Shown: one piece after another, positions 1 through 7,327 of the stretch
Position numbering within the stretch: the stretch's first letter is position 1
Layout: every line of letters starts with the position of its first letter
Assembly: GCF_047607725.1 (NCBI RefSeq)
Contig: NZ_JBLKSS010000171.1
Coordinates: forward strand, 1 to 8,414
DNA: 8,414 bases
Source of the DNA: JBLKSS01 sp047607725
GTDB taxonomy: Bacteria > Pseudomonadota > Gammaproteobacteria > Enterobacterales > Enterobacteriaceae
Reading direction: 5' to 3'
Notes under the pieces: model-generated
Told to the model about the DNA's origin: nothing
The model's input: the letters and a program-made list of their open reading frames with translations, nothing else
Database searches by the model: none
Position numbers and translations under genes: made by a program

Positions 1-41
1 TTTTGCCTATAGGCTCTATTTTGTTCTTTTTTTGTTCATCG

Positions 42-125
42 GTATCAAATACATAAATCATCCCTAAGCCTAAGAAATCCCACGAATTCCCGCCAGATCC
101 CGCCAATTCCCGTAAGTATCAAATA
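42..125. repeat. 10-bp direct repeat bracketing a 64-bp segment
   Basis: The 10-mer GTATCAAATA occurs at 42-51 and again at 116-125, just before the glycosyltransferase stop codon. The copies bracket a 64-bp AT-rich segment that contains the phased CCC repeats listed separately. A palindrome, GCCTATAGGC, lies just outside at 5-14. The arrangement could be a scar of a small insertion or duplication, or chance in AT-rich DNA. No gene is seen in 1-127. Confidence 0.4.
75..114. repeat. Four tandem 10-bp units, phased G-tracts on the minus strand
   Basis: Four consecutive 10-bp units read AAATCCCACG, AATTCCCGCC, AGATCCCGCC and AATTCCCGTA. CCC triplets sit at 79-81, 89-91, 99-101 and 109-111, exactly one helical turn apart. 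On the minus strand this gives four GGG runs separated by 7-nt loops, which meets the usual G3N1-7 quadruplex pattern. The array lies downstream of the glycosyltransferase stop codon. Its role is unknown: it could be a protein-binding array, a weak quadruplex, or arm-type sites of a lost integrative element. Confidence 0.6.
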
Positions 126-127
126 AA

Positions 128-1352
128 TTACTTCTCTATAAGCGTCAGGAGATGCGCGTCGGGCTGGAGAGACACCACCTCGGCGCCGGTTTCGAGTTCA
201 CCCTGCAAATGCGGCACAAAGCCCGTCATCAGCGCCTGAAAACCGTCCTTAAGCGGATAGCCGAACGCCTGCTGAATAATCGCGGCCATCTGGTCCGCGC
301 TTTTGTCCCAGGAGGTGGCGGCGACAATCGCCTGCATCCGCGCCGCGTGCTCGTCGCGCCGCTCGAAAGACAGCGCCAGCCGATCCTCGCAGGCGGCGAT
401 GAAACCGGCGGTATCATGGCCAATCGCCACCACCTGAGAGTAGGGCTCCGCCACGTCGGTGATAGCGGTGCTGACAATCGGCAGACGGGCGGCCATATAC
501 TCCAGCACCTTGGTGGGACTGATAAAGCGGGTGGCGTCATTGCGGGCAAAGGGCAGCAGGCAGACATCCCAGCCGTCCAGAAACTGCGGTAACGCCTGAT
601 AAGGTTGCTGACCGTAATAATGAATATTGGGCCGCCGCGGCAGGCTGGCGGGGGCGATTTTCACCACCGGACCGACGATGACGCATTGCCAGTCGGGATG
701 TCGGTCGGCCAGCGGGGCCAAAAGCGGCAAGTCCAGGCGTTCATCAATCACGCCATAGAATCCGAGGCGCGGATGCGGCAGGTCGCGTTGCAGCGGGTGA
801 TCGTTGCTCCTGTCCAGCGCCTGCTCGAAATGAACCGCGTCGACGCTGCTGGGAAAGCAATAAGCGTTATCGTGTCGCGTCTGTTTGGCACGGTGCAGGC
901 TCTGTCCGCCGGTGAAAAGCACCTCAGCTCGGGCCAACAGCGCCGATTCGCGCTGCAGCAACTGGCGTGGAGCCTGGTTAAACGCCGCCAGTTCATCCAT
1001 GTAGTCATAAATCACCAAGGCCGGATCCAACGGCGTCAACAGCGGTAGCGCCATCGGCGTGTAGAGCCAGGCAATGGGCGAGGGGGTATCGGCCATCAGC
1101 ATCGTTGATCAACGGCTGTAGCCAAGGCAATTGGTCGTCGTGGAAGCCGGCCGCCCGTACCGGCGTGTGCGGCCGGCAGACGCTCACGTTAGCCACCGGG
1201 GTCGTTATCTCCAACCGCACCGCGCCCGGTTCATATACCGGCTCCTCCACAAATACGACGGCAAAATGTTGCGCCAGACGGCTAAGTAGCTGCTGCGGGC
1301 GCTGCCAGACAAAGTCCCAGCGAAGATGGCTAAATACAATGATCGTCTGCAT
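128..1352 (-). pseudogene. Glycosyltransferase, GT-B fold (family 4-like), frameshifted
   Basis: This would transfer a sugar from a nucleotide-sugar donor to a glycan acceptor in the cytoplasm. The start is ATG at 1352, preceded by AGGAT. The first ~85 residues open with the N-terminal signature HLRWDFVWQRPQQLL. Homology then leaves that frame near 1100 and resumes in another (IAWLYTPMALPLL), running to TAA at 128-130. The second part carries the C-terminal GT-B signature FISPTKVLEYMAA, including the Glu typical of donor binding, and IVSTAITDVAEPY. The two pieces total about 405 residues, a normal length for the family, so one small indel at roughly 1098-1103 explains the break. The gene follows, in frame, the GH1-like gene upstream. 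Donor and acceptor cannot be deduced. Family assignment is by motif; the frameshift is seen directly, though a sequencing error is possible. Confidence 0.8.
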
Positions 1353-2528
1353 AGTTTTATCCTGGCCCGATGGGCTATGAGTGGAAAACAGCGTCTGAAA
1401 GCGGTCGAGCTTTCGCTGCGCCCGCAGTAAGGCCGTGGCATAGGGCCGGCAAAGCGTGCGCGCCAGGGGATCGGCCGCGGCCGGCGTCACATCCCATAGA
1501 CCACTGTGGTGCCAGCGCTGGGGATCTTCCCAGTCCGGCCGGTCGACGGCCGGATACAGGCAGATGCCCGTAATATCGGTGCCCTGAAGGCGCGCCTGCG
1601 TGACCTGGTCGGCGATATCCTCTATCCAGGCACCCCGGCCGCTGCCGACATGCCCCGTTTCCGCCAGCAGCAAGGGTCGTTGATAGCGCCGATGGAGCTC
1701 GCCTAACAGGCGATAAAGAGGCTTACGCCGCGGATCGCCCAGATGCCAGTGCAATCGGCGGTGACTGCCGTATTCCCATTGATTTCTGTGATAATAATTA
1801 GCGACAATAATATCCAGGTAACGCGGCGCGTCACCCAACTCTGGCGCCATCCGCCCGCACAGCATGTCCCAGGCTTCAAACTGCGACGCATTCTGTGCGG
1901 CTACCGCCTGCGGCTCATCGTCACCGTCCGGCGTGGCGATCAGGTGAATAAGCGGATCGCAGTGCAGCAAGCGAGCGCGTGGATCGGCCGCCCAAATCGC
2001 ATCACACCCCGCCAGCGCCGCACACACCAGTTGGCGTTTCCCTTCCCGTCCCACATCGGCGACCGCGTCTTTGCGGCAGTGAAAGAGCTCTACCGCTAAT
2101 CCCCAACTGGTAAACGAGATTTCATTGATAGGCGAATAGACCGGCGCTTTTTGGTAAAAGGGCGCCAGCCAGGCGGCCAGCGCACCGCAAAATTGTGCAA
2201 AACGCGGCACGAACCGATCAAAAAAAATATCGATATCCTCCGGCCAGCCGTAATGGCAAAAGGTCCAGCACATCTGTATGCCCAGTCGCTCAGCGGCTTC
2301 CAGCAGGCCCAGCAGAGAGGAAAAATCAAAGCGCCCCTGCCGCTCCACCAACCGCCAGCCCACGCTCTCTCGCACCGTGGTAATATGCAACTCTTTCAAC
2401 CGGGCATAGTCACCAGACACACGCGCCAAATGGCCGGTCTGCTGATTCAGCGATAGGGCAAAGCCTTGGTGATTAATATGGTCGGCACCCTCGAACCCTG
2501 CCTGCCAGGGAGAATCAAATACCTTCAT
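1005..2528 (-). CDS. GH1-like glycoside hydrolase, reading through into the glycosyltransferase N-terminus
   Basis: Residues 1-~380 form a clan GH-A type TIM-barrel enzyme resembling GH1 beta-glycosidases. The probable acid/base is Glu136 in SPINEI, and the probable nucleophile is Glu290 in LLLAETGH. There is no signal peptide, so the protein should be cytoplasmic. The start is ATG at 2528 with a strong GGAGG seven bases upstream. No stop codon separates this domain from the glycosyltransferase start at residue 393 (position 1352). The frame continues through about 85 glycosyltransferase residues to ~1100, then into unrelated sequence ending at 1005. The glycosyltransferase has its own ribosome-binding site, so an ancestral pair of separate genes that lost a stop is likeliest; a genuine fusion is the alternative. 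Substrate is unknown. The TIM-barrel part looks complete, but the product would carry a junk tail. Confidence 0.75.
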   Translation of the reverse strand: MKVFDSPWQAGFEGADHINHQGFALSLNQQTGHLARVSGDYARLKELHITTVRESVGWRLVERQGRFDFSSLLGLLEAAERLGIQMCWTFCHYGWPEDIDIFFDRFVPRFAQFCGALAAWLAPFYQKAPVYSPINEISFTSWGLAVELFHCRKDAVADVGREGKRQLVCAALAGCDAIWAADPRARLLHCDPLIHLIATPDGDDEPQAVAAQNASQFEAWDMLCGRMAPELGDAPRYLDIIVANYYHRNQWEYGSHRRLHWHLGDPRRKPLYRLLGELHRRYQRPLLLAETGHVGSGRGAWIEDIADQVTQARLQGTDITGICLYPAVDRPDWEDPQRWHHSGLWDVTPAAADPLARTLCRPYATALLRAQRKLDRFQTLFSTHSPSGQDKTMQTIIVFSHLRWDFVWQRPQQLLSRLAQHFAVVFVEEPVYEPGAVRLEITTPVANVSVCRPHTPVRAAGFHDDQLPWLQPLINDADGRYPLAHCLALHADGATAVDAVGSGLGDL

Positions 2529-3048
2529 AGCGACGCCTCCGATGTTTTCGGCAAAGCGCGGGATGCGCCGAAATAATAAGCATTACTGGGCAGGCAGCCG
2601 GCGGCGACAAACCTTATTCAGCGCAATAACTTCTGAACCTAATAAGAAAGAGACAAACCGGTACAGACCTGCCGGCGGCCGGCCAGGCGTAGTGCTTTTT
2701 CACGCGTTAATCATGCTGCCGTTGGCGCGGGCGCGGCAGGGGCATTATCGTCAGGCTTAAGCGATGGGGTAACGTCTAAATCATAGCTAACGTTAATGCA
2801 TTTGGGGAGAAAAATTGGGAATTTGTGCGCTGAACCACTTGTCATGGCCTTTCACTCGGTAAAGGGTACCTAAGTAATGTTAAAGATAATTAATGTTTTT
2901 TATCAGCGCGGCAGGGTTTGGCGGCTACCTTGCCTTGGCGTGCGTGAGCCGCGCGGTTTTTTTCGCCAGACAGTCGGACATCGTCCTGGTTTCAGGCCGA
3001 GCGCCGGGGGGAATGCCAGGGGCCAGGACGACCCACGGCGTTGCAGGG
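2529..3048. other. Gene-free stretch upstream of the GH1-like gene
   Basis: About 520 bp between the GH1-like start and the solute-binding-protein terminator holds no coding region I can support. Short open frames on both strands lack recognisable motifs. The segment 2760-2900 is AT-rich and includes the palindrome TAACGTTA, so the GH1 promoter may lie in this stretch, but no -35/-10 pair stands out. Confidence 0.5.
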
Positions 3049-3070
3049 AAAAACGCCGGCTTAGCCGGCG
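3049..3070 (-). terminator. Rho-independent terminator of the solute-binding-protein gene
   Basis: A perfect 7-bp GC stem, CGCCGGC with GCCGGCG (3054-3060 and 3064-3070), encloses a 3-nt loop. Read on the minus strand it is followed immediately by five T (3053-3049). It begins seven bases beyond the last in-frame stop at 3077, in the right orientation to end that transcript. Confidence 0.85.
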
Positions 3071-3076
3071 CCGCAG

Positions 3077-4579
3077 CTATTTACTCACTTTATCTAATAC
3101 ACCATATCGGTGTTCAAGCCTTGCTGGTAGCCTTTGACGTTGGCACGCAGCACCAATACCGCTTTGCCCTGATCGATAAAGACATAGGGTGAGTTGCGTT
3201 GCAGTTCTCGCTGCAAATCGGCATACCATGGCGCGGCGTTTGACGGGATCCGTTTGTGCGACCGCCGCCAGCGTTTGCTTGTTCAGCGCCGGAATTTGCC
3301 AGCCGTTCAGCCCCGCCACGGTTCCCCCTTTGCCATCGTTATAGGCGAAGGCGCTAGCGTTGGAATGGGCATCGAAATAGTCCGGGATCCAAAGCCGTAT
3401 GGCGGCCTGATGCTGACGCGCTCGCACCCGCGCATAGACCTGAGAGCCCGCCGCCGGCAGCAGTTCAAGTTTAACGCCCCCTTGAGCGAAGCTTGCCTGC
3501 AACGACTGAGCCAAGGTGATATAGGGCGGCTTGTTTTCCACGTCCAGGGTCAAATGCGCATCGCGTATGCCGGCCTGCTGCAAAATTGATTTGGCTTTTG
3601 CCGGATCGAAGGTAAAAGGATTTTCCGTTAGCGTCCCAGGCAACCCCACCGGCAGGAAACTTTGGTGGACAAAATATTGCCCTTTCAGTAAATCACGGGT
3701 AATGCCCTGGTAATCCACCAGGTAACGCGCCGCTTGCCAGAAAGCCGGATTATTGAGTAGCGGATTGGCCGGGTTCTGAGTATTGAATACCAAATAATTT
3801 TGCTCGGCGGAGGGAATCGACAGCACCTTCAACGCGTCGTCATTTTCCAGACTGGCTGTTTGATCAGGGCCAAGATCGCGGGCAATATCCGCATCCCCTT
3901 GCTGAACCAGCAGACGGCGCGAGGCGGCGTCCGGCACGTTTTTGATAATGATATTTTTTAATCGCGGCCGGTTATCGCCGGCGGGGTCATTGGCGTCCAG
4001 CACAATCGCTTCATGGGGTTGGTAGACTCGCAGCGAGAAGGGGCCACTGCCCGCGGCGTGCGTGCGTAGCCAGCCGTTGCCGTAATCATTATCGCTGACA
4101 TGCGTTAACACCGTGCGGCTATCCACGATAGAGGCGATGGGCGTGGAAAGCAGATTCAGCGCCACCGCCGGGCTTATATCACTGGTCCAGCGCAGTTGCA
4201 GGGTGTGATCGTCCACGCGCGCGAGCAAACCGTCTATATTATCGGACTGCCAGCCCAAAATGTTGAGGATAAACGCCGGCGATTTGTTCAACTTAACCGC
4301 ACGGCTCAAGGAGAAAATCACATCATCGCTGGTGACGCCGTTGCCGGAGGCAAAAACAGCGTCTGGCCGCAGCGTGATACGCAACGATTTGTTGGCGGCA
4401 TTTTCTTGCCAGCTGGCGGCCAGCATGGGTTGCAACCGCGCGGGATCGTCGCGGTCGGCCTGAACCAATCGCTGATAGAGACTGGGAAGCGTTTGAATGC
4501 TGGACAACTCATTGCTTTCCGCCGGATCGAGACTCACGATATCGTCAAGCGATTGCGCCACGATAAGGGTTGAGGGCGC
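3077..4579 (-). pseudogene. ABC transporter substrate-binding protein, family 5 (peptide type), broken at both ends
   Basis: It resembles the periplasmic family 5 binding proteins (DppA/OppA/NikA type) that deliver peptides or other solutes to an ABC importer. Recognisable stretches are SLDDIVSLDPAE and LPSLYQRLV at the mature N-terminus, then DDVIFSLSRAV, and FTFDPAKAKSILQQAG later on. The readable frame begins at APSTLIVAQSLDD (4579), about where a mature protein would start; no signal peptide or upstream start is present. GTG at 4561 is the first formal start. Near 3226 the family frame shifts: ADLQRELQRNSPYVF and VKGYQQGLNTDMVY continue in another frame to TAG at 3096-3094, while the original frame ends at 3077. 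The final DKVSK lies in the original frame, suggesting a second compensating indel. No permease or ATPase genes adjoin it. The product would be neither exported nor correctly finished. Confidence 0.8.
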
Positions 4580-4770
4580 CCTATGCCTATGTGTTGTACG
4601 ATCATGCCCGTGCCGCCCATGTCGCCACCATCAGGCAATGGCTGGCCCGCTATGACATTCTGCTGGTGGGCCGTTACAGCGAATGGGAATACTACAATTC
4701 GGATCATGCTTTTATCACCGGCAAAAAGGCGGCCGAAGCGCTTGCGCCGAAAATCGGCCTGGTTCGCTGA
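4570..4770 (+). pseudogene. C-terminal remnant of an FAD-dependent oxidoreductase (UDP-galactopyranose mutase-like)
   Basis: Only about 65 codons remain, from APYAYVLYDHARAA to a TGA at 4768-4770. The segment DILLVGRYSEWEYYNSDHAF followed by a Gly-Lys-Lys-Ala-Ala stretch matches the last FAD-contacting motif of amine-oxidase-like and UDP-galactopyranose-mutase-like flavoproteins. Such proteins are usually over 400 residues, so most of the gene, including the N-terminal dinucleotide-binding fold, is missing. Its 5' edge coincides with the 5' edge of the oppositely oriented solute-binding protein at about 4574-4581, marking a rearrangement breakpoint. From memory, related flavoproteins occur beside GH1-like and glycosyltransferase genes like those at 128-2528, so this may be the third member of that locus. 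The TTG at 4570 is not a credible start. Confidence 0.7.
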
Positions 4771-4952
4771 CTCGCCACGCCAGGCGCGACGGGTCACGGC
4801 GGACGATAAATCAGCCTATGCGCGAGCCGACAGGATAAAACTACAGGTCGCGATGGACGGACAGCAAGCCCATTCTCGGGCCGAAGGATAAAGAGACAGG
4901 CCGCTGTTGGTAGTGTAACCGCTTATGCTCGGGCGCAGACGCTGTCTAAACA

Positions 4953-4982
4953 GAAGACGCCGGGTCAGAATGGCGGGTCTTC
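4953..4982 (-). terminator. Possible weak terminator of the toxin-antitoxin operon
   Basis: GAAGAC (4953-4958) can pair with GTCTTC (4977-4982), with an inner GCC/GGC pair and a 2-nt bulge. The stem overlaps the ancestral toxin stop codon. Only three T follow on the minus strand, so this is at best a weak terminator or a chance hairpin. Confidence 0.25.
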
Positions 4983-5663
4983 AGCCGAGGCGGCCGTTTC
5001 GTGCCCGGGCCGCCGGCTTGGTGAGGGTAATTTTGCCGATGCTGGTGATAGCCTGCCCGTCCCACATCATTTCATAGTGTGCGCACTGGCGCACGCCGGT
5101 GACGCCGGTGGGGGTAAATAACCCCCAGCACACTGCGCCGCGCCGAGGGCCTGGGAGACGTGGTAATGGCAGGGATCGTAAACGGCATGATCGGCGGGCA
5201 AGACGGTAGCGTCACGGGCGTAATCTGCGGAAAAATTCACCTGCAGACCGCGCAGCACCAGGCGTTCAAACTTCAGCCCCGGCACACGCCGCCAATAATG
5301 CTCCTGATGATAGGCCACTTCGGCGAGCGCGGTTTCCACCGTATCCGCGACATACAGCACGCCGAAAGAGCCGTCGCTGAACCGGCTGCCGTCGGGGTTA
5401 ACGTGAGTAAACGGCGCCACCGCATAGGAGCAGCCGGCAATGCCGAAAGGAATCTCCCCTTTTTTCAAGCCGTTAAGAATGGCGTCTTGATCCCTGAGAC
5501 GGGGATTGGTCAAAGCCTGCAGGGCATGCAGCGCATTGAATTCGTGCTCGTCAGCCACGTCGTCGAACAACAACACCGGCGGGTATTTGGAATTGATAAG
5601 ACGATAACCGGTTTGATCGCACAGGGTGATCCTGGGGAGAGAGGGAAGCGTTTCCTTCACCAC
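4981..5663 (-). pseudogene. RES-domain toxin of an Xre-RES toxin-antitoxin module, inactivated
   Basis: Characterised RES toxins attack NAD+ and deplete it. The start is GTG at 5663, overlapping the antitoxin stop by 7 nt, with GGAGGG just upstream, so translation is coupled. Arg21 (GYRLI), Arg94 (SRFSDGSFGVLYVAD) and Glu115 (TALAEVAYH) match the conserved Arg and Glu positions of the family. After VSQALGAA (residue 176, ~5136) the frame runs into an unrelated tail ending at 5067. The genuine C-terminus is readable in another frame: CWGLFTPTGVTGVRQ, then HYEMMWDG, ending at TGA 4983-4981. About 20 residues between these parts are absent, and in the family that segment carries the conserved Ser (YPS motif) of the R-E-S triad. 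The lesion is thus an internal deletion of a length not divisible by three. The product should be inactive. Confidence 0.85.
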
Positions 5664-6061
5664 TGCCCTCCGCGTAAAGCATCGATGCGTTTATGAACCT
5701 CATAGAGCGCGCCGAAGCTGCCTGTACCGATAATGCGCAGCGGTGACCGGCCGCTGAAAAAGGGGTTATGATTGTCCATCGACATGAAGCCATAGACGTT
5801 TTCGGGATTGTCAAAAATCGTGCGCAGCGCAGCATGAATATTCAACAAATAGCTTATCCGTTCAAACTGGTCGTGACTGAGGGCGACAGCGGCAGGATCT
5901 TTGCGCAGCTTATACCAGCTTGCGCGCGACAGTTGCAATATACCCTGGCTTTGTTCCGGTGAGGCGCCCCACTTGTCCAGAATCGCTAACGCGGTCTTAA
6001 CGCCTACCGCCGCCGCCTGCTGCTTATCCACTTTATTGTCTAACGCCGCCGACATTTGCAT
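5657..6061 (-). CDS. Xre/MbcA/ParS-type antitoxin of the RES module
   Basis: This is a 134-residue cognate antitoxin that would bind and neutralise the RES toxin and repress its own promoter. The start is ATG at 6061, preceded by GGAGG at ideal spacing. The N-terminal half has a helix-turn-helix-like Xre domain (LQLSRASWYKLRKDP, residues ~43-57). The C-terminal half is the toxin-binding DUF2384-type domain, with NPENVYGFMSM and IGTGSFGALYEVHKRIDALR followed by Gly-Gly-Gln-Trp at the end. Length and both domains are normal for the family and no lesion is visible. It overlaps the toxin start by 7 nt. It is the best preserved gene in the window, although its toxin partner has lost the conserved-serine region. 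Confidence 0.9.
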   Translation of the reverse strand: MQMSAALDNKVDKQQAAAVGVKTALAILDKWGASPEQSQGILQLSRASWYKLRKDPAAVALSHDQFERISYLLNIHAALRTIFDNPENVYGFMSMDNHNPFFSGRSPLRIIGTGSFGALYEVHKRIDALRGGQW

Positions 6062-6087
6062 ACGCTACCCTCCTCAACCACAATCTC

Positions 6088-6116
6088 ATTCTAGACGAAA
6101 AAATGAAAATAATCTA
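6088..6116 (-). promoter_or_regulatory. Candidate promoter of the toxin-antitoxin operon
   Basis: A -10-like TAGAAT (6093-6088) lies 17 bp from a weak -35-like TAGATT (6116-6111), 26 bp before the antitoxin start, in a locally AT-rich stretch. TCTAGA, a 6-bp palindrome, overlaps the -10 element and could be part of an autoregulatory operator. The -35 matches consensus at only three positions. Confidence 0.35.
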
Positions 6117-6145
6117 CTGGGAGAATAGCGTGCCGCGGCAGCCGC

Positions 6146-7122
6146 TCACGGCCAGAGGAGATCGGAATAATATCGCTCGGCGACATCGGGATGCGATCGC
6201 AAACGGCCTTTCAAATAATTCCAGCCAACGTCGCGCAGCAGTGGATTGTCCGGATCGCTCGCGGCGCCAGGGGCTTCAATGGACAGCGCGGGCGGCAGCG
6301 GGTAAATCGGCACGACCGCATCCAATTACGCCCCCAGAAAGAAAGCGATCGACAGCCGCTCACGTTCGGCCGGCGGCGAAACCCCGCGATGCACCGTCGC
6401 GCGCAGATAGCCATTGGTCGCCAGTTCGAGAAGTTCACCAATATTGACCACCAACGTGCCCGTTTTCGGCTCGACGTCTATCCATTTACCGGGCGCGATT
6501 TCCACCTGCAACCCTTTATTTTCATCCTGCAATAGGAAACTCAGAAAACCGGAATCTTTATGCGGTCCAACGCCTTGCCGGCTTTCCCCTTCTTTTCTGC
6601 CGGGATAGCGAATCAATTTGACATGCTCATTGGGCTTCTCGCCATAAAGCGGGTCAAACGCGCCACCCGGCAGCGATAACGACTCGGCAAACGCCCGCAG
6701 CAGCCGTAGTGCCATCCGCGTCATCTCCTGCGGCCAACGGGTCAACAGCGGCTGTATCTCCGGCAGCGCCGCCGGCCAGAGATTAGGGCCCGCAAGCGTG
6801 TCCAGGCAGGCTGCGTCACGTCACGGGGCAGCGCCGGCCGCTCCGCGCCAAGATCAAACTGTTCACGCCAGTCCGGCTGGCCGCGGGTACGCTCCGAGGC
6901 GGCGCGGTTGTAGCCGCGAAAATGGGGAGAATGGATCATCGCCACCGCTTGTACCTGACGCAATAGGTCGGGGTCGATGCCGTGGCCCGTCAGATAAAAG
7001 AAACCGATATCGTGTGCCGCCAGCCGTAACCGGGCGAGAAAAGCGTCACGCTCTTGGCCCTCGGCGTCAAACAGGGCGAGATCCAACATGGGCAGGGTAT
7101 CGGGCAAAGCTGAAGATCGCAT
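6146..7122 (-). pseudogene. 2-oxoglutarate/Fe(II)-dependent oxygenase (isopenicillin N synthase family), three lesions
   Basis: Members of this superfamily use Fe(II), O2 and usually 2-oxoglutarate to oxidise small molecules; the substrate is unknown. The start is ATG at 7122, with AGGAG six bases upstream. The N-terminal DIOX_N-type part includes IGFFYLTGHGID. The core keeps all iron ligands: His and Asp in PHKDSGFLSF (~6562-6555) and the distal His in LRATVHRGVSPP (6391-6389). The RLS triplet that contacts the co-substrate is also present. Three defects are visible. About 15 residues appear to be missing in frame at ~6940 (QVQAVA joined to MIHSPHFRGYN). One base is lost at ~6792, after which GPNLWPAALPEIQPLL continues in another frame. 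A TAA at 6328-6326 replaces a probable Gln codon after AFFLGA, beyond which LDAVVPIYPLPP and DVGWNYLKGRLRSHPDVAER remain readable to TGA at 6148-6146. Confidence 0.85.
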
Positions 7123-7212
7123 GGGCACTCCTGTATCGTTGGAATCACTCGTCGGCATACGCCCGCGCCACCGCGGCGGCAAGCCGTCACCCAGCCCGGC
7201 AGACGCGATGGC

Positions 7213-7218
7213 GTTATA
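7213..7218 (-). promoter_or_regulatory. Candidate -10 element of the oxygenase gene
   Basis: TATAAC on the minus strand matches the sigma-70 -10 consensus at five of six positions, about 90 bp before the oxygenase start. The upstream -35 candidates (TTGTTG or TTGTAG) match poorly and with imperfect spacing. The surrounding 7210-7260 segment is more AT-rich than its neighbours. Confidence 0.3.
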
Positions 7219-7327
7219 GCGTAATAATGACAGACTACAACAAAATGCGGCCGCTGGCACTGCCCCGCCGCGACCGGTCTAGGAATGACGCCGACCGGAT
7301 GCAGCGCGGCGCTGGTTAAGCATGCCG

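Noticed and set aside
75..114. CRISPR array
   Set aside because: The units are 10 bp with no spacers and no cas genes nearby.
152..1048. Long plus-strand open frames opposite the glycosyltransferase
   Set aside because: They lie antisense to a gene with clear family motifs, carry no recognisable domain and are expected in GC-rich DNA.
1743..2099. Plus-strand 118-codon frame opposite the GH1-like gene
   Set aside because: It is a shadow of the hydrolase frame and has arginine-rich composition with no family motif.
2877..3192. Plus-strand frames with a hydrophobic start upstream of and overlapping the terminator
   Set aside because: They run through the terminator and into the antisense of the solute-binding protein, with no good ribosome-binding site; the apparent membrane segment is not convincing.
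4771..4980. Small RNA or a further gene remnant between the flavoprotein tail and the toxin
   Set aside because: I could find no family motif, promoter-terminator pair or continuous homology; only a weak hairpin at its right edge.
5160..5696. Plus-strand 178-codon frame across the toxin gene
   Set aside because: It is antisense to the RES domain, whose motifs are unambiguous, and is itself unrecognisable.
4981..6061. A functional or novel toxin-antitoxin system
   Set aside because: The domains match the known Xre-RES type and the toxin lacks the conserved Ser segment, so it is a known family in decay, not a new one.
6798..7319. Plus-strand 173-codon frame across the oxygenase 5' half
   Set aside because: It is antisense to the recognisable dioxygenase frame and rich in Arg, Ala and Gly, as expected of a GC-driven shadow.
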